45,209 nt of DNA, taken from positions 1 through 45,209 of the forward strand of contig CAMVNV010000010.1 in the NCBI GenBank assembly GCA_947168935.1, given 5' to 3'. The notes below the pieces were generated by a model. It did no database searches. It was given only the letters and a program-made list of their open reading frames with translations, and was not told where the DNA came from. Both the position numbers and the translations under genes were made by a program. The DNA is from an uncultured Butyrivibrio sp. (GTDB lineage Bacteria; Bacillota; Clostridia; Lachnospirales; Lachnospiraceae). Of this stretch, positions 24,874 to 33,306 are shown in pieces. How positions within the stretch are numbered: position 1 is the stretch's first letter; each line of letters opens with the position of its first letter.

Positions 24874-25851
24874 ATGAAAATCGGAAATAGAGAATTTGAC
24901 ATAGAGAGCAGTAAAGATCATAAGTGCTATATAATGGGCATCCTTAATGTTACACCAGACTCTTTTTTTGACGGAGGTAAGTGGAACAGCTTAGATAGCG
25001 CAAGAGCCCATGTAGCACAGATGATAGAAGAGGGTGCTGATATTATTGATGTTGGCGGCGAGTCCACAAGACCTGGACATGAGCAGATCACTAATCAGGA
25101 AGAAATTGAAAGAGTCGTTCCTTATATTGAGATGATCAAGAAGGAATTTGACGTTCCTGTTTCTATCGACAGTTATAAATCAGATGTTGTGGAAGAAGCC
25201 TTAAAAGCAGGTGCAGATCTTGTTAATGACGTATGGGGCTTTAGATATGAGAAGTTCTATGGCGATGGACTTACTAAAGATGTAGTGTCAAGCGGAAAAT
25301 CTATCACATACAGTGTGGTTATCGGAGAAGAAGCTAAAAAAAGAAATGACGCTGAGATATTATCTAAGAGTAGTATACCTGATTCAGACAGTATCATAAC
25401 GAAGATAGCGCAGATTACTGCAAAGTACGGCGTTCCATGCTGCCTGATGCACAACAGGCCTGATGCGGATTATATTAATTATATAGAAGATGTCATTAAT
25501 GATTTACAGGACTCTATTAACATAGCACTTCGAGCAGGAGTTTCAAAGGACAAGATCATCATTGATCCAGGCATAGGATTTGCCAAGAATCTTGAGCAGA
25601 ACCTGATCCTTACTAACAGACTTGAAGAACTTAATAGACTGGGATACCCGGTACTTCTTGCAACTTCCAATAAGTCAATGATAGGTCTTTCTCTTGACCT
25701 TCCTTCAGATCAGAGAGTTGAGGGAACTATGGTGACTACAGTTATGGGCGTTATGAAGGGAGCTTCTTTTGTCAGAGTCCATAACATTAAAGAAAATAAA
25801 CGAGCAATAGAAATGACGAGGGCTATTTTGAATGAGCAGAAGAGCATTTGA
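24874..25851 (+). CDS. folP: Dihydropteroate synthase with internal insertion
   Basis: A 325-residue enzyme that joins 4-aminobenzoate to hydroxymethyl-dihydropterin diphosphate; target of sulfonamides. Motifs: MGILNVTPDSFFDGG, VGGESTRPGHE, DSYKSDVV, NDVWGF, CCLMHNRPD, DPGIGFAKNLEQN, ATSNKSMIG and RVHNIKE. Typical length is 265-285, and the extra residues lie at about 128-178 (EKFYGDGLTKDVVSSGKSI onward) between the NDVWGF strand and the LMHNR strand. The usual S-R-K near the pterin and phosphate site reads S-N-K here. GGGAG stands eight bases before the ATG. The 3' end overlaps folBK by 20 bases, so translation is probably coupled. Confidence 0.93.
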   Translation: MKIGNREFDIESSKDHKCYIMGILNVTPDSFFDGGKWNSLDSARAHVAQMIEEGADIIDVGGESTRPGHEQITNQEEIERVVPYIEMIKKEFDVPVSIDSYKSDVVEEALKAGADLVNDVWGFRYEKFYGDGLTKDVVSSGKSITYSVVIGEEAKKRNDAEILSKSSIPDSDSIITKIAQITAKYGVPCCLMHNRPDADYINYIEDVINDLQDSINIALRAGVSKDKIIIDPGIGFAKNLEQNLILTNRLEELNRLGYPVLLATSNKSMIGLSLDLPSDQRVEGTMVTTVMGVMKGASFVRVHNIKENKRAIEMTRAILNEQKSI

Positions 25852-26662
25852 TAAGATCAGTATAAAGGGACTTGAGGTATTCGCTAATCACGGCGTATAT
25901 CCTGAAGAAAATAAGCTGGGGCAGAAGTTTGTAGTTAACGCAGTATTGTACGTGGATACAAGATGCGCAGGGCTGACTGATGACCTTGAAAAGTCAGTTA
26001 ACTACGGCACAGTCTGCCATCAGATCACGGAGTTTCTTACAGCCAATACCTACAAGCTTATAGAAAGGGCAGCAGAGGAGCTTGCAAGACACCTTCTTGT
26101 CAGTAATCAGCTTATTCATGAAATTGATATAGAGATTGAAAAGCCGGGAGCTCCAATAGGCCTTCCACTTGAAACAGTCAGTGTCAAGATTCACCGCGGC
26201 TGGCATCAGGTTGCTATAGCACTTGGAAGTAACATTGGAGATACCAGGAAATATCTTGATGATGCTGTTCGCAGCATAGGAGAGCTTCCTGACACTGAAG
26301 TTCTTAAAGTGGCTTCTTATATAGTAACTAAGCCTTATGGCGGCGTTGAGCAGGATGACTTTCTTAATAGCGCTATGACTATAAGGACTTTATATACTCC
26401 GGAAGAGCTTCTTGATAAGCTCCATGAGATTGAAAAAGAAGCAGGCCGCGAGCGCATAATCCACTGGGGCCCAAGAACACTTGATCTTGATATCCTTTTA
26501 TATGATGATCTTGTACTTGATACTCTGGATCTTACAATCCCGCATATTGAGATGCATTTACGCGATTTTGTACTAAGACCCCTTGCAGAGATTGCACCAT
26601 GGTTAAGACATCCTGTATATGGTAAGACTGTGGCGCAGATGCTGAGTGAACTTAATAACTAA
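25832..26662 (+). CDS. folBK: Bifunctional dihydroneopterin aldolase / HPPK
   Basis: A 276-residue fusion. Residues 1-122 are FolB (dihydroneopterin aldolase: GLEVFANHGVYPEENKLGQKF, NYGTVCHQI, LIERAAEELARHLL, EIEKPGAPIG). Residues about 125-276 are FolK (6-hydroxymethyl-7,8-dihydropterin pyrophosphokinase: AIALGSNIGDTRKYLDDAV, signature HWGPRTLDLDILLYDD, IPHIEMHLRDFVLRPLAEIAP). Together they supply the pterin diphosphate used by the upstream folP product. The gene overlaps folP by 20 bases and closes the operon, followed by a terminator. Fusions of these two activities are known in several Firmicutes. Confidence 0.95.
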   Translation: MSRRAFDKISIKGLEVFANHGVYPEENKLGQKFVVNAVLYVDTRCAGLTDDLEKSVNYGTVCHQITEFLTANTYKLIERAAEELARHLLVSNQLIHEIDIEIEKPGAPIGLPLETVSVKIHRGWHQVAIALGSNIGDTRKYLDDAVRSIGELPDTEVLKVASYIVTKPYGGVEQDDFLNSAMTIRTLYTPEELLDKLHEIEKEAGRERIIHWGPRTLDLDILLYDDLVLDTLDLTIPHIEMHLRDFVLRPLAEIAPWLRHPVYGKTVAQMLSELNN

Positions 26663-26679
26663 ATAGTAACGATAATAAT

Positions 26680-26722
26680 AAATGAGTAGCAACTATAAGG
26701 ATCGCTACTCATTTATAAAATT
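26680..26722 (+). terminator. Terminator of the folate operon
   Basis: Perfect 11-base arms AAATGAGTAGC (26680-26690) and GCTACTCATTT (26704-26714), followed by an A/T-rich tract with TTTT at 26721-26724. Confidence 0.75.
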
Positions 26723-26770
26723 TTGGCCATATTTACCGAGTTAAAAAGAAAGAGCTTATCTTCGAGATAT

Positions 26771-26847
26771 AAAGAAACAAAAGCTCAAATCCGAAATATA
26801 AGTGTAAGGCTTATATCGTAATTGGGTTTTTGTTTCTTTTTTTATCA
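26771..26847 (+). terminator. Terminator-like hairpin in the chemoreceptor leader
   Basis: Outer arms AAAGAAACAAAA (26771-26782) and TTTTGTTTCTTT (26828-26839), inner arms ATATAAG (26796-26802) and CTTATAT (26810-26816), followed by a T run that ends at the ribosome site AAGGAGGG of the chemoreceptor gene. Since no promoter fits between the hairpin and the gene, any transcript of that gene must pass through it, which suggests attenuation. A weak sigma-D-like TAAA (about 26743) with TTCGAGAT is seen upstream. Confidence 0.65.
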
Positions 26848-26859
26848 AGGAGGGTGCCC

Positions 26860-28890
26860 ATGGCTAAAAAAACTAGTAGTACATCAAAAAAAGGAAAGCA
26901 TATCAGCGCGCAGCTTTTGCTGGTCATCGTGCCGATCATGACCCTGGCTATTGCGATAGTAACTACATTTATCGCTATCAGTGCAAAATCTGTCATTCAG
27001 GATCTCGCTACGAAAGCTTTGGCGGAGGAAGCAAGGGCTAATGCTGCTGAAACCAGTGGAGAGGTCCAAAAGATCACATTATATTTTGAAGGCCTTGCAC
27101 AAACTATTGAATCTACAGATTTTAAAAACGATCAGGAAATAGTGGATATCTATGGCTTTAGTATGTCACAGTTTTCTGAGACTGAGCTTGGATTTTATAT
27201 TGGATTATCCAATAAAGACTATATAGATGCTTCGGGATGGGTGCCTGAAGATGATTACGATCCTACACAAAGACCATGGTATATAGAAGGCCTTAACTAC
27301 AGCACAATGACTGTTAATGAGCCTTCAATAGATGCTAACAGTAAGGAAATGGTTGCATCTATCTCAAGAAAGATAACACTTAAAGATGGTAGGAGCGGTG
27401 TTATTGCAGCAGACATTGTACTCAATAATATTTCTAAGACAACCAGTGCATTTAAACCTCTTGGCACAGGTGCAACAATGATGTTCTCTGGTACTACTAT
27501 GGTAGCTTCACCGGCGGAGGACCAGATAGGAAAAGATGTTTCAGATTATCCTGATGATGGATTTATCCAGCAGGTGGCAAGCATTACAAGTTCCGGTGGA
27601 ACGGATGAGATCATAACAATTCATGGAACAGATGGATATGACTATTATGTTGCATTTGACCAGGTAGAAGGAACAAACTGGTACCTTGTTTCTTTTGTAA
27701 AAGAATCTGAGGTTCTGGCATCACTTAATAGATTCATCATGATAAGTATTATTATGGCAGCTGTAATGATCCTTATTATGGCTATCATCATGCTCAATAT
27801 CATCACAAGAATGATCACTAAGCCAGTAAGCTCACTTACTAACAATATTACAAGGATCGCAGATGGAGACTTTACTGTTGATATCCAAAAAGGCGGAGAC
27901 AATGTTAACGAGATCGGCCTTATGAACAACAACATGTTCGACTATGTTAACCAGATGCGTGATACCCTTGCAGAGCTTAAGGAAGTTACAGGAAAGCTTG
28001 CAACAGAGGCCAATAACAGTAAGAATGCATCCAGTGATCTGAATGCCCAGGCTGATGAACAGAACAAGGCAATGCAGCAGATCCAGGAAGCTATGAATGA
28101 TATGGCCAATGCTGTTACAGAGCTTGCAGAACAGGCTACTACACTGGCACAGGAAGTTAGTAACCTTACTGATAAGAGTAATCAGACCAAAGAGACTATG
28201 AGTAGTCTGGTTACCAAGGCTAGAGATGGTCAAAGAGATATGGAAATAGTTCAAAAAGGAATGTCCAATATCTCATCATCAATGGAAGAAATGAACGAAG
28301 TAGTAGCTGTGGTTGGAGAATCTGCTAATAAGATCAATTCTATTATTGAGATGATCAATTCTATTGCATCAGAAACTAATCTTCTTTCTCTCAATGCATC
28401 AATTGAAGCTGCAAGAGCAGGAGAAGCCGGTAAAGGATTTGCTGTTGTTGCTTCAGAGATTGGACAGCTTGCAAATAACAGTGCAGATTCAACAACTCAG
28501 ATTGCCGAGATCATTAAGGATATAACAGCACAGATCCATGATCTTTCAGAAAAGTCCCAGGCCAATATGGAAGAGATCAGTGCAAACCTTGAAGCTGTTG
28601 ATACAGCAGGTGAAACCTTTGAAGAGATATTCAGAAGTCTTGATGAGACCAGTGATATTGTAAGCGAAATGATCGCCAAAGTCGGCAATGTTGATGAGAT
28701 CGCAACTTCCATGGCAGCTATTTCTGAGGAACAGTCAGCCAGCACGGAGGAAGTAAGTGCTACAGCTACAACACTTGCATCTAGTGCTGAACAGGTTGCA
28801 GAAAACTCCAGAGGAGTTGATGGAAGTGCTGTTGCAGTATCCGAGTCTTCTGACAGGATTGAAGGACTTATAAAGCAGTTCAGATTGTAA
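26860..28890 (+). CDS. Methyl-accepting chemotaxis protein with dCache sensor
   Basis: A 676-residue transmembrane chemoreceptor. First helix at about 20-42, an outer double-Cache-type ligand domain (about 50-285) containing [12 protein letters not shown], second helix at about 288-312, HAMP region, long coiled coil, and the signalling tip with [21 protein letters not shown] and [18 protein letters not shown], the hallmark CheA/CheW contact. It signals ligand binding to CheA and thereby the flagellar motor. Glutamine/glutamate pairs along the coils are the usual methylation sites. The start at 26860 is chosen for AAGGAGGG six bases upstream; the frame is open from 26830 but lacks a site. The ligand is unknown; dCache domains often bind amino acids or other small molecules. 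Confidence 0.95.
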   Translation: MAKKTSSTSKKGKHISAQLLLVIVPIMTLAIAIVTTFIAISAKSVIQDLATKALAEEARANAAETSGEVQKITLYFEGLAQTIESTDFKNDQEIVDIYGFSMSQFSETELGFYIGLSNKDYIDASGWVPEDDYDPTQRPWYIEGLNYSTMTVNEPSIDANSKEMVASISRKITLKDGRSGVIAADIVLNNISKTTSAFKPLGTGATMMFSGTTMVASPAEDQIGKDVSDYPDDGFIQQVASITSSGGTDEIITIHGTDGYDYYVAFDQVEGTNWYLVSFVKESEVLASLNRFIMISIIMAAVMILIMAIIMLNIITRMITKPVSSLTNNITRIADGDFTVDIQKGGDNVNEIGLMNNNMFDYVNQMRDTLAELKEVTGKLATEANNSKNASSDLNAQADEQNKAMQQIQEAMNDMANAVTELAEQATTLAQEVSNLTDKSNQTKETMSSLVTKARDGQRDMEIVQKGMSNISSSMEEMNEVVAVVGESANKINSIIEMINSIASETNLLSLNASIEAARAGEAGKGFAVVASEIGQLANNSADSTTQIAEIIKDITAQIHDLSEKSQANMEEISANLEAVDTAGETFEEIFRSLDETSDIVSEMIAKVGNVDEIATSMAAISEEQSASTEEVSATATTLASSAEQVAENSRGVDGSAVAVSESSDRIEGLIKQFRL

Positions 28891-28908
28891 CTTAAAGTAA
28901 AGATAAAG

Positions 28909-28949
28909 CAGCTCTGGCCTAAAACAAAAATGGTCAGAGCTGTTTTTTA
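28909..28949 (+). terminator. Terminator after the chemoreceptor gene
   Basis: CAGCTCTG (28909-28916) pairs with CAGAGCTG (28935-28942), extended by GGCC/GGT, followed by a run of T. Confidence 0.9.
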
Positions 28950-29374
28950 TTTTTTAAGCATATGCAGGTAAAGTATGTTATATTAATAAAAAGCAAACTA
29001 TACAATAAGTATATAATTTCAAAACCTTTTATCCACCGCATGACGTCTGAATTGTTCCGTTTCTATGAAACGTCCACATTCTTTGTATCATGTTATTAGC
29101 AATAATTCGAAAAGTTTTCCCATTACATACGATTTGATGTGCGAAAAACATCACTTGTTTTTTGTGCGTAAAATGGCGAAAGATGCGGATTTTGGGAAAA
29201 TATTTGCGGTGGATACCTTTTGCTCACTCACGAAACAATGCGAAATATTGATAACTCCTTGTTTGATAACAAATTATCAATTATTATTATTGTGATGAAT
29301 TATGTGATGATAAACTCTCCAGATGATGTGGAGAGCTTGCATTGGGTATACGAGTTTAGACATTGAGGGGTGCC
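28950..29374. other. Intergenic stretch with palindromes, no convincing gene
   Basis: A 76-codon frame at 29065-29295 has no ribosome site and no recognisable features. Structure seen: CGTTTC-tat-GAAACG (29058-29072), TTGATAA-caaa-TTATCAA (29263-29280), both perfect, and a hairpin CTCTCC/GGAGAG (29315-29335) in the leader of the next gene. The second is a reasonable operator candidate for the sensor gene at 29375. Confidence 0.45.
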
Positions 29375-31288
29375 ATGAGTTCCGGATTCAAAAAGAGGAT
29401 ACATACAGCTTTAATAGTAATTTTTGCGCTATTGGTATTATGTACTATCGTCCAATATATCAGCATTTCTTCTTACAATTCCACCTTGCATGTATTTAAC
29501 AGTAAGGATGCCAAAGCCACGGATGAGATGTCTGACCAGACATCTATGGACATTCATTTCAGAGGCAATAGTACTTCCAGCTGGATCAAAAGGGGACTTG
29601 ATCTGTATGGAATTATATCTGATGCCCGTATTTATAATGGATCTGCAAGTGCTATCAGTGAATGGAAGCTCAGGATCAATATCAAAGGCACCTGCTATCT
29701 TAACCAGTTCTGGAATGGTGATGTTGAAGTTCACCAGCACGTTGGCACAGACAAAGAGAAGATTCAGACTCTTAATCTTGCAAATTATGCAGAAGATGAG
29801 ATTGAGCTTGAACACTTTTTTGACGAGTCAGACCTTTTGATCCCTCTTGAAGAAGGCGACTACATTATCTATTATCCTGAAGAAAACATGCGTGAAGTCC
29901 CGATCAAACCTGGAGACGAAGCGGTAGTTGGTTTTATCTTATATTACGACAAGATCGTAGATTTATCTGATTACACATTCTATTACTATTTCCACAGAAA
30001 TTATTATGAAGGCCCGGTATTTTTGATAATAGGCCTGCTTCTTGTATGGGGATTTTTTGCCCTTGGAATGTACATTACAGCAGTATATGTATATAAGAAA
30101 GCTGACAGAGAGATGGAGCTTCGTAAGTCCGGTCTTTCCAGCATGTCAGGCTTATATACTATTATTTATATAGTTGATCTTTTAGAGGATACTATTATTC
30201 CTGTTAGTTATCCGGAAGGAATGGACAAGGATCGTCCCAAGAATCTTGGAGCTAATGAACAGTTCAAGAATCTGTACAGATTTGATGCGGCTGATTCATA
30301 TGTTGAGGCGCTGCTTGAATTTGGCGATCTTACTACTCTTTCTGAGAGAATGAAGAACAGGAATAGTATATCTATTGAATATATCAGTAAAAAGTTTGGC
30401 TGGAGCAGGATCAGATTTATCAATATGGATGCTGGTTCCGGAAGACCTGTTGAAAAGGTTCTTTTTACTGCTGAACAGATCAGTGAGGAAAAGAAAGAGA
30501 TCGATAAGATCTTAAGAAAGGTTGAAAGAGCAGAATCAGAGAGCAGGGTTAAGAGCGCTTTTCTTGCAAACATTTCAAAGGAGATCAAGACTCCTATTAC
30601 TGTTATGCTCAAATTGACCAATTTGATAGTTGAACGCAGCAATGATGACGATATCACTTCTTTGGCCAAGTCAGTTATCAGCTCCGGCAAAGTACTTATG
30701 GCTGAAGTTGACAGCGTAATCGACTATTCCAATCTGGAAGTAGGAAAGCTTGAACTTTCACCAGAGGAATACTCTTTAAGTGCGTTTTTTGATGAAATAT
30801 ATGAGCTTATCTGGCCAAGAATGAAATATAAAGGGATGGAGTACCAGACAGATATCACAGACACGATTCCGGATAAAATGAATGGAGATTCTGTCAGACT
30901 TAAGCAGATTCTTATTACACTGATCATGTATCTTGTCAGCCGTAATAAGACTGGTGGATTACGCCTGGGTGTTTTTGGTAAGGTTGTTGATGAAGATAAG
31001 GTTCACCTTCTCATTTCTGTCAAGGAGATCGAGCCAAAGAACAGACCTGATGAAAGAATCAAGTTTTATCGCAAATATATGGAAGCTGATAATGGTGTTC
31101 CTAAGGAAAAAGAAAATGAGATCAGTATAGATCTTGTGGAAGGAATGCTTAAAGCTATGGGTTCAGAGCTGAATATTTCTGATACATATGACAATGGCAA
31201 TGACTACTATTTTGAAATAGATCAGGAAATAGTTGATCGAAGTCCTATTGGAAAATATAGCGTTAGAGAAAGTGAGATAGACTGGTAA
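29375..31288 (+). CDS. Membrane sensor with CBM2-like outer domain and degenerate histidine-kinase core
   Basis: A 637-residue protein. Helix 1 at about 10-33; outer domain at 55-193; helix 2 at about 213-240; a PAS-like region (255-370); coiled coil; and a HisKA/HATPase-like core (385-620). The outer domain resembles family 2 carbohydrate-binding modules: ARIYNGSASAISEWKLRI, GTCYLNQFWNGDVEV and KPGDEAVVGFILYY follow their pattern of N-G, W, W-N-G and G-F. The kinase core is clearly damaged: the phospho-acceptor position reads S-K402-E instead of S-H-E, the N-box (RLKQILITLIMYLV, 509-522) lacks its asparagine and no D-x-G-x-G loop follows. The start at 29375 has GAGGGGTGCC before ATG. The next gene begins directly at its stop. 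The CBM2 likeness is by eye. Confidence 0.8.
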   Translation: MSSGFKKRIHTALIVIFALLVLCTIVQYISISSYNSTLHVFNSKDAKATDEMSDQTSMDIHFRGNSTSSWIKRGLDLYGIISDARIYNGSASAISEWKLRINIKGTCYLNQFWNGDVEVHQHVGTDKEKIQTLNLANYAEDEIELEHFFDESDLLIPLEEGDYIIYYPEENMREVPIKPGDEAVVGFILYYDKIVDLSDYTFYYYFHRNYYEGPVFLIIGLLLVWGFFALGMYITAVYVYKKADREMELRKSGLSSMSGLYTIIYIVDLLEDTIIPVSYPEGMDKDRPKNLGANEQFKNLYRFDAADSYVEALLEFGDLTTLSERMKNRNSISIEYISKKFGWSRIRFINMDAGSGRPVEKVLFTAEQISEEKKEIDKILRKVERAESESRVKSAFLANISKEIKTPITVMLKLTNLIVERSNDDDITSLAKSVISSGKVLMAEVDSVIDYSNLEVGKLELSPEEYSLSAFFDEIYELIWPRMKYKGMEYQTDITDTIPDKMNGDSVRLKQILITLIMYLVSRNKTGGLRLGVFGKVVDEDKVHLLISVKEIEPKNRPDERIKFYRKYMEADNGVPKEKENEISIDLVEGMLKAMGSELNISDTYDNGNDYYFEIDQEIVDRSPIGKYSVRESEIDW

Positions 31289-33025
31289 ATGATTACGTCC
31301 TTTTATGGTATACTTCTTATCATTTCCGCGCTTGTAGTTATTTTTATGGCGCAGAAAAATTATGAGAATATTGATATTTACTATTGGACTCTCGTAATCC
31401 TGGTTCCGGTTGTAATACTCGGATACTGGCTTAAAACGAGGGTTACGACTGTTGAAGGCGCAAAAATTTGTTTTTGTTTTTTGTACCTTGATAGTACTGT
31501 CCTTTTGACTGTTGTTATTTTTAATATAATGCGTTTTGTAGGTATAGTAGTAAGATCATGGATGAAGCTGCTGGCATATGGAGTAGCTTTTGCTCACATG
31601 TTCGGAATCTGGATGTGCCTTAATAATGATCTGTATTATAAGAATATTACTCTTATCGATACAGGCATGGGAACTGCAACCAAGATGATAAGCGGCCCGC
31701 TTAAGATCATTCACTGGATATACCTTTTGTTTATGCTTGGAATCATGCTGGCGCTTATGATCGTGGCAGTTGTCAAAAAAGGTACTTATTCAAGAAGAAC
31801 GCTTGCTCTTTTTTCTCTTTTAACAGGGCTTGGAATAGGGATCTATATCATTGAGGCAGTTCTTGATGTTGATTTTTCTAATCTTCCTGCACTTTATGCA
31901 ACCGCAGATATCCTGATAGCCCTGAACTATGATCATGCACATACACATGACATAGCCTGTCTTATATCTGAACAGCAGAAATATCATGGAACTAAGGGAT
32001 ATGTAGCTTTTGATCTTGATAAAAACTTTCTTAGCTGCAACACCAAGATTTACGACTTTCTTCCTGAACTGAGAAAACAGATAGTTGATGATAAACTTCC
32101 GGAAGATAGCGAACTTAGATCTATCTTTTACAGCCTGATAGATGATTACAGAAGAGACATAAGAAATATCAAGAAGTTAAATTGCGGTGGCAAGATCTGT
32201 CAGTGCGAGATATCAGAATTTTCCATAAGAAAAGATGGAAAGGTTCAGGGGTATCTTTTTGATATAGGAGATGTTACTGAAGAAGAAAAGGTTCTTCAGG
32301 TCATGAAGGACTATAACAATACACTTAACAAGGAAGTTGACCAGAAGACTGAGAATATCAAGAATATTCAGGAAAAGGTTGTTCTTGGTCTTGCCAACAT
32401 GGTGGAGAACCGAGACAACAATACAGGTGGTCACGTTAAAAGAACCAGTGATCTTATCAAAATAGTAGTTAATGAAGCAAAGAAGCAGGGTACATATCAT
32501 ATTTCAGAGCAATTTGCAGAAGATGTTGTAAGAGCCGCACCAATGCATGACATCGGTAAGATCACTATCGAGAACTCCATTTTGTGCAAACCGGGAGACC
32601 TGACCAGGGAAGAGTTCAATATCATGAAAACTCATTCCATTAAGAGTGGTGAATTCGTTAACCTGATTTTAAAAGGAGTTGAGGAAAAGCATTTTGTAGA
32701 TGTTGCCTACAATGTTGCAAGATACCATCACGAAAGATGGGATGGAAGAGGATATCCTGAGGGTCTTGTAGGTGAGATGATCCCGCTTGAAGCAAGACTT
32801 ATGGCAATTGCTGATGTATATGATGCCCTTGTAAGCCAGAGATACTACAAGAAAGCTATCAAATACGAGGAAGCTGCAAGGATCATGATAGAAGGAATGG
32901 GAAGTCAGTTCGATCCCAACATGCTCAGTGTATTTGTGGGATGCAGACATGAACTCGAAGAATACTACATGCTTCTGCAGAATGATGAGCACAGTGCTCA
33001 TGATGAAAAGCTGCTTATCAGCTGA
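31289..33025 (+). CDS. 7TM-PAS HD-GYP cyclic-di-GMP phosphodiesterase
   Basis: A 578-residue membrane enzyme. Residues 1-215 contain about seven hydrophobic helices of the type found at the N-terminus of 7TM histidine kinases. Residues about 230-345 look PAS-like (GYVAFDLDKNFLSCNTKIYDFLP, DGKVQGYLFDIGDVTEE). A coiled coil leads into HD-GYP (about 370-565): TGGHVKRTSD, HDIGKI with H420 D421, ARYHHERWDGRGYPEGLVGEMIP with GYP at 488-490, and IADVYDALVSQRYYKKA. The ATG immediately follows the stop of the pseudokinase gene with no strong ribosome site of its own, so translation is probably coupled, implying a joint function. It is followed by a strong terminator. Catalytic residues appear intact. 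Confidence 0.92.
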   Translation: MITSFYGILLIISALVVIFMAQKNYENIDIYYWTLVILVPVVILGYWLKTRVTTVEGAKICFCFLYLDSTVLLTVVIFNIMRFVGIVVRSWMKLLAYGVAFAHMFGIWMCLNNDLYYKNITLIDTGMGTATKMISGPLKIIHWIYLLFMLGIMLALMIVAVVKKGTYSRRTLALFSLLTGLGIGIYIIEAVLDVDFSNLPALYATADILIALNYDHAHTHDIACLISEQQKYHGTKGYVAFDLDKNFLSCNTKIYDFLPELRKQIVDDKLPEDSELRSIFYSLIDDYRRDIRNIKKLNCGGKICQCEISEFSIRKDGKVQGYLFDIGDVTEEEKVLQVMKDYNNTLNKEVDQKTENIKNIQEKVVLGLANMVENRDNNTGGHVKRTSDLIKIVVNEAKKQGTYHISEQFAEDVVRAAPMHDIGKITIENSILCKPGDLTREEFNIMKTHSIKSGEFVNLILKGVEEKHFVDVAYNVARYHHERWDGRGYPEGLVGEMIPLEARLMAIADVYDALVSQRYYKKAIKYEEAARIMIEGMGSQFDPNMLSVFVGCRHELEEYYMLLQNDEHSAHDEKLLIS

Positions 33026-33069
33026 GATGTGAATTTACAGAGTTTTGAAACAATAATAGAAGAAATTAG

Positions 33070-33134
33070 GAGTCAGTTGTTAATCTTGTGTGACTATTCA
33101 AAGGTCCGAAAGATTAGCAACTGGCTCTTTTTTT
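33070..33134 (+). terminator. Terminator of the pseudokinase/HD-GYP operon
   Basis: GAGTCAGTTG (33070-33079) pairs with CAACTGGCTC (33118-33127), with further pairing TTAATCTT/AAGATTA inside, followed by TTTTTTT. Confidence 0.9.
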
Positions 33135-33203
33135 GACCAAATTATTAGATAAGCACATCTTCAGCGCTTTTTAATAGTTTTATAAAAAAACAAAATACCC
33201 CCT

Positions 33204-33232
33204 TTACATTAATTCGTTTTATGTGCGATAAT
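33204..33232 (+). promoter_or_regulatory. bglA: Promoter of the GH3 glucosidase gene
   Basis: TTACAT (33204-33209), 17 bases, GATAAT (33227-33232). The predicted start near 33239 abuts the palindrome at 33244-33263. Confidence 0.65.
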
Positions 33233-33243
33233 CTTTTTATTAA

Positions 33244-33263
33244 AACGGGACACGTGTACCGTT
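33244..33263. promoter_or_regulatory. Operator-like palindrome of the GH3 gene
   Basis: AACGGGACAC (33244-33253) and GTGTACCGTT (33254-33263) are complementary at nine of ten positions, with ACACGTGT perfect at the centre. Its place just after the promoter suggests a repressor site of the LacI kind that responds to sugars. No LacI gene lies in this window. Confidence 0.6.
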
Positions 33264-33306
33264 ATAAAATCGTAAAATTGATTGAAATGCAGGAGGTTAC
33301 TATAAT

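Noticed and set aside
29065..29295. 76-codon open frame in the gap before the pseudokinase gene
   Set aside because: No ribosome site, unusual composition and no recognisable motif; probably chance.
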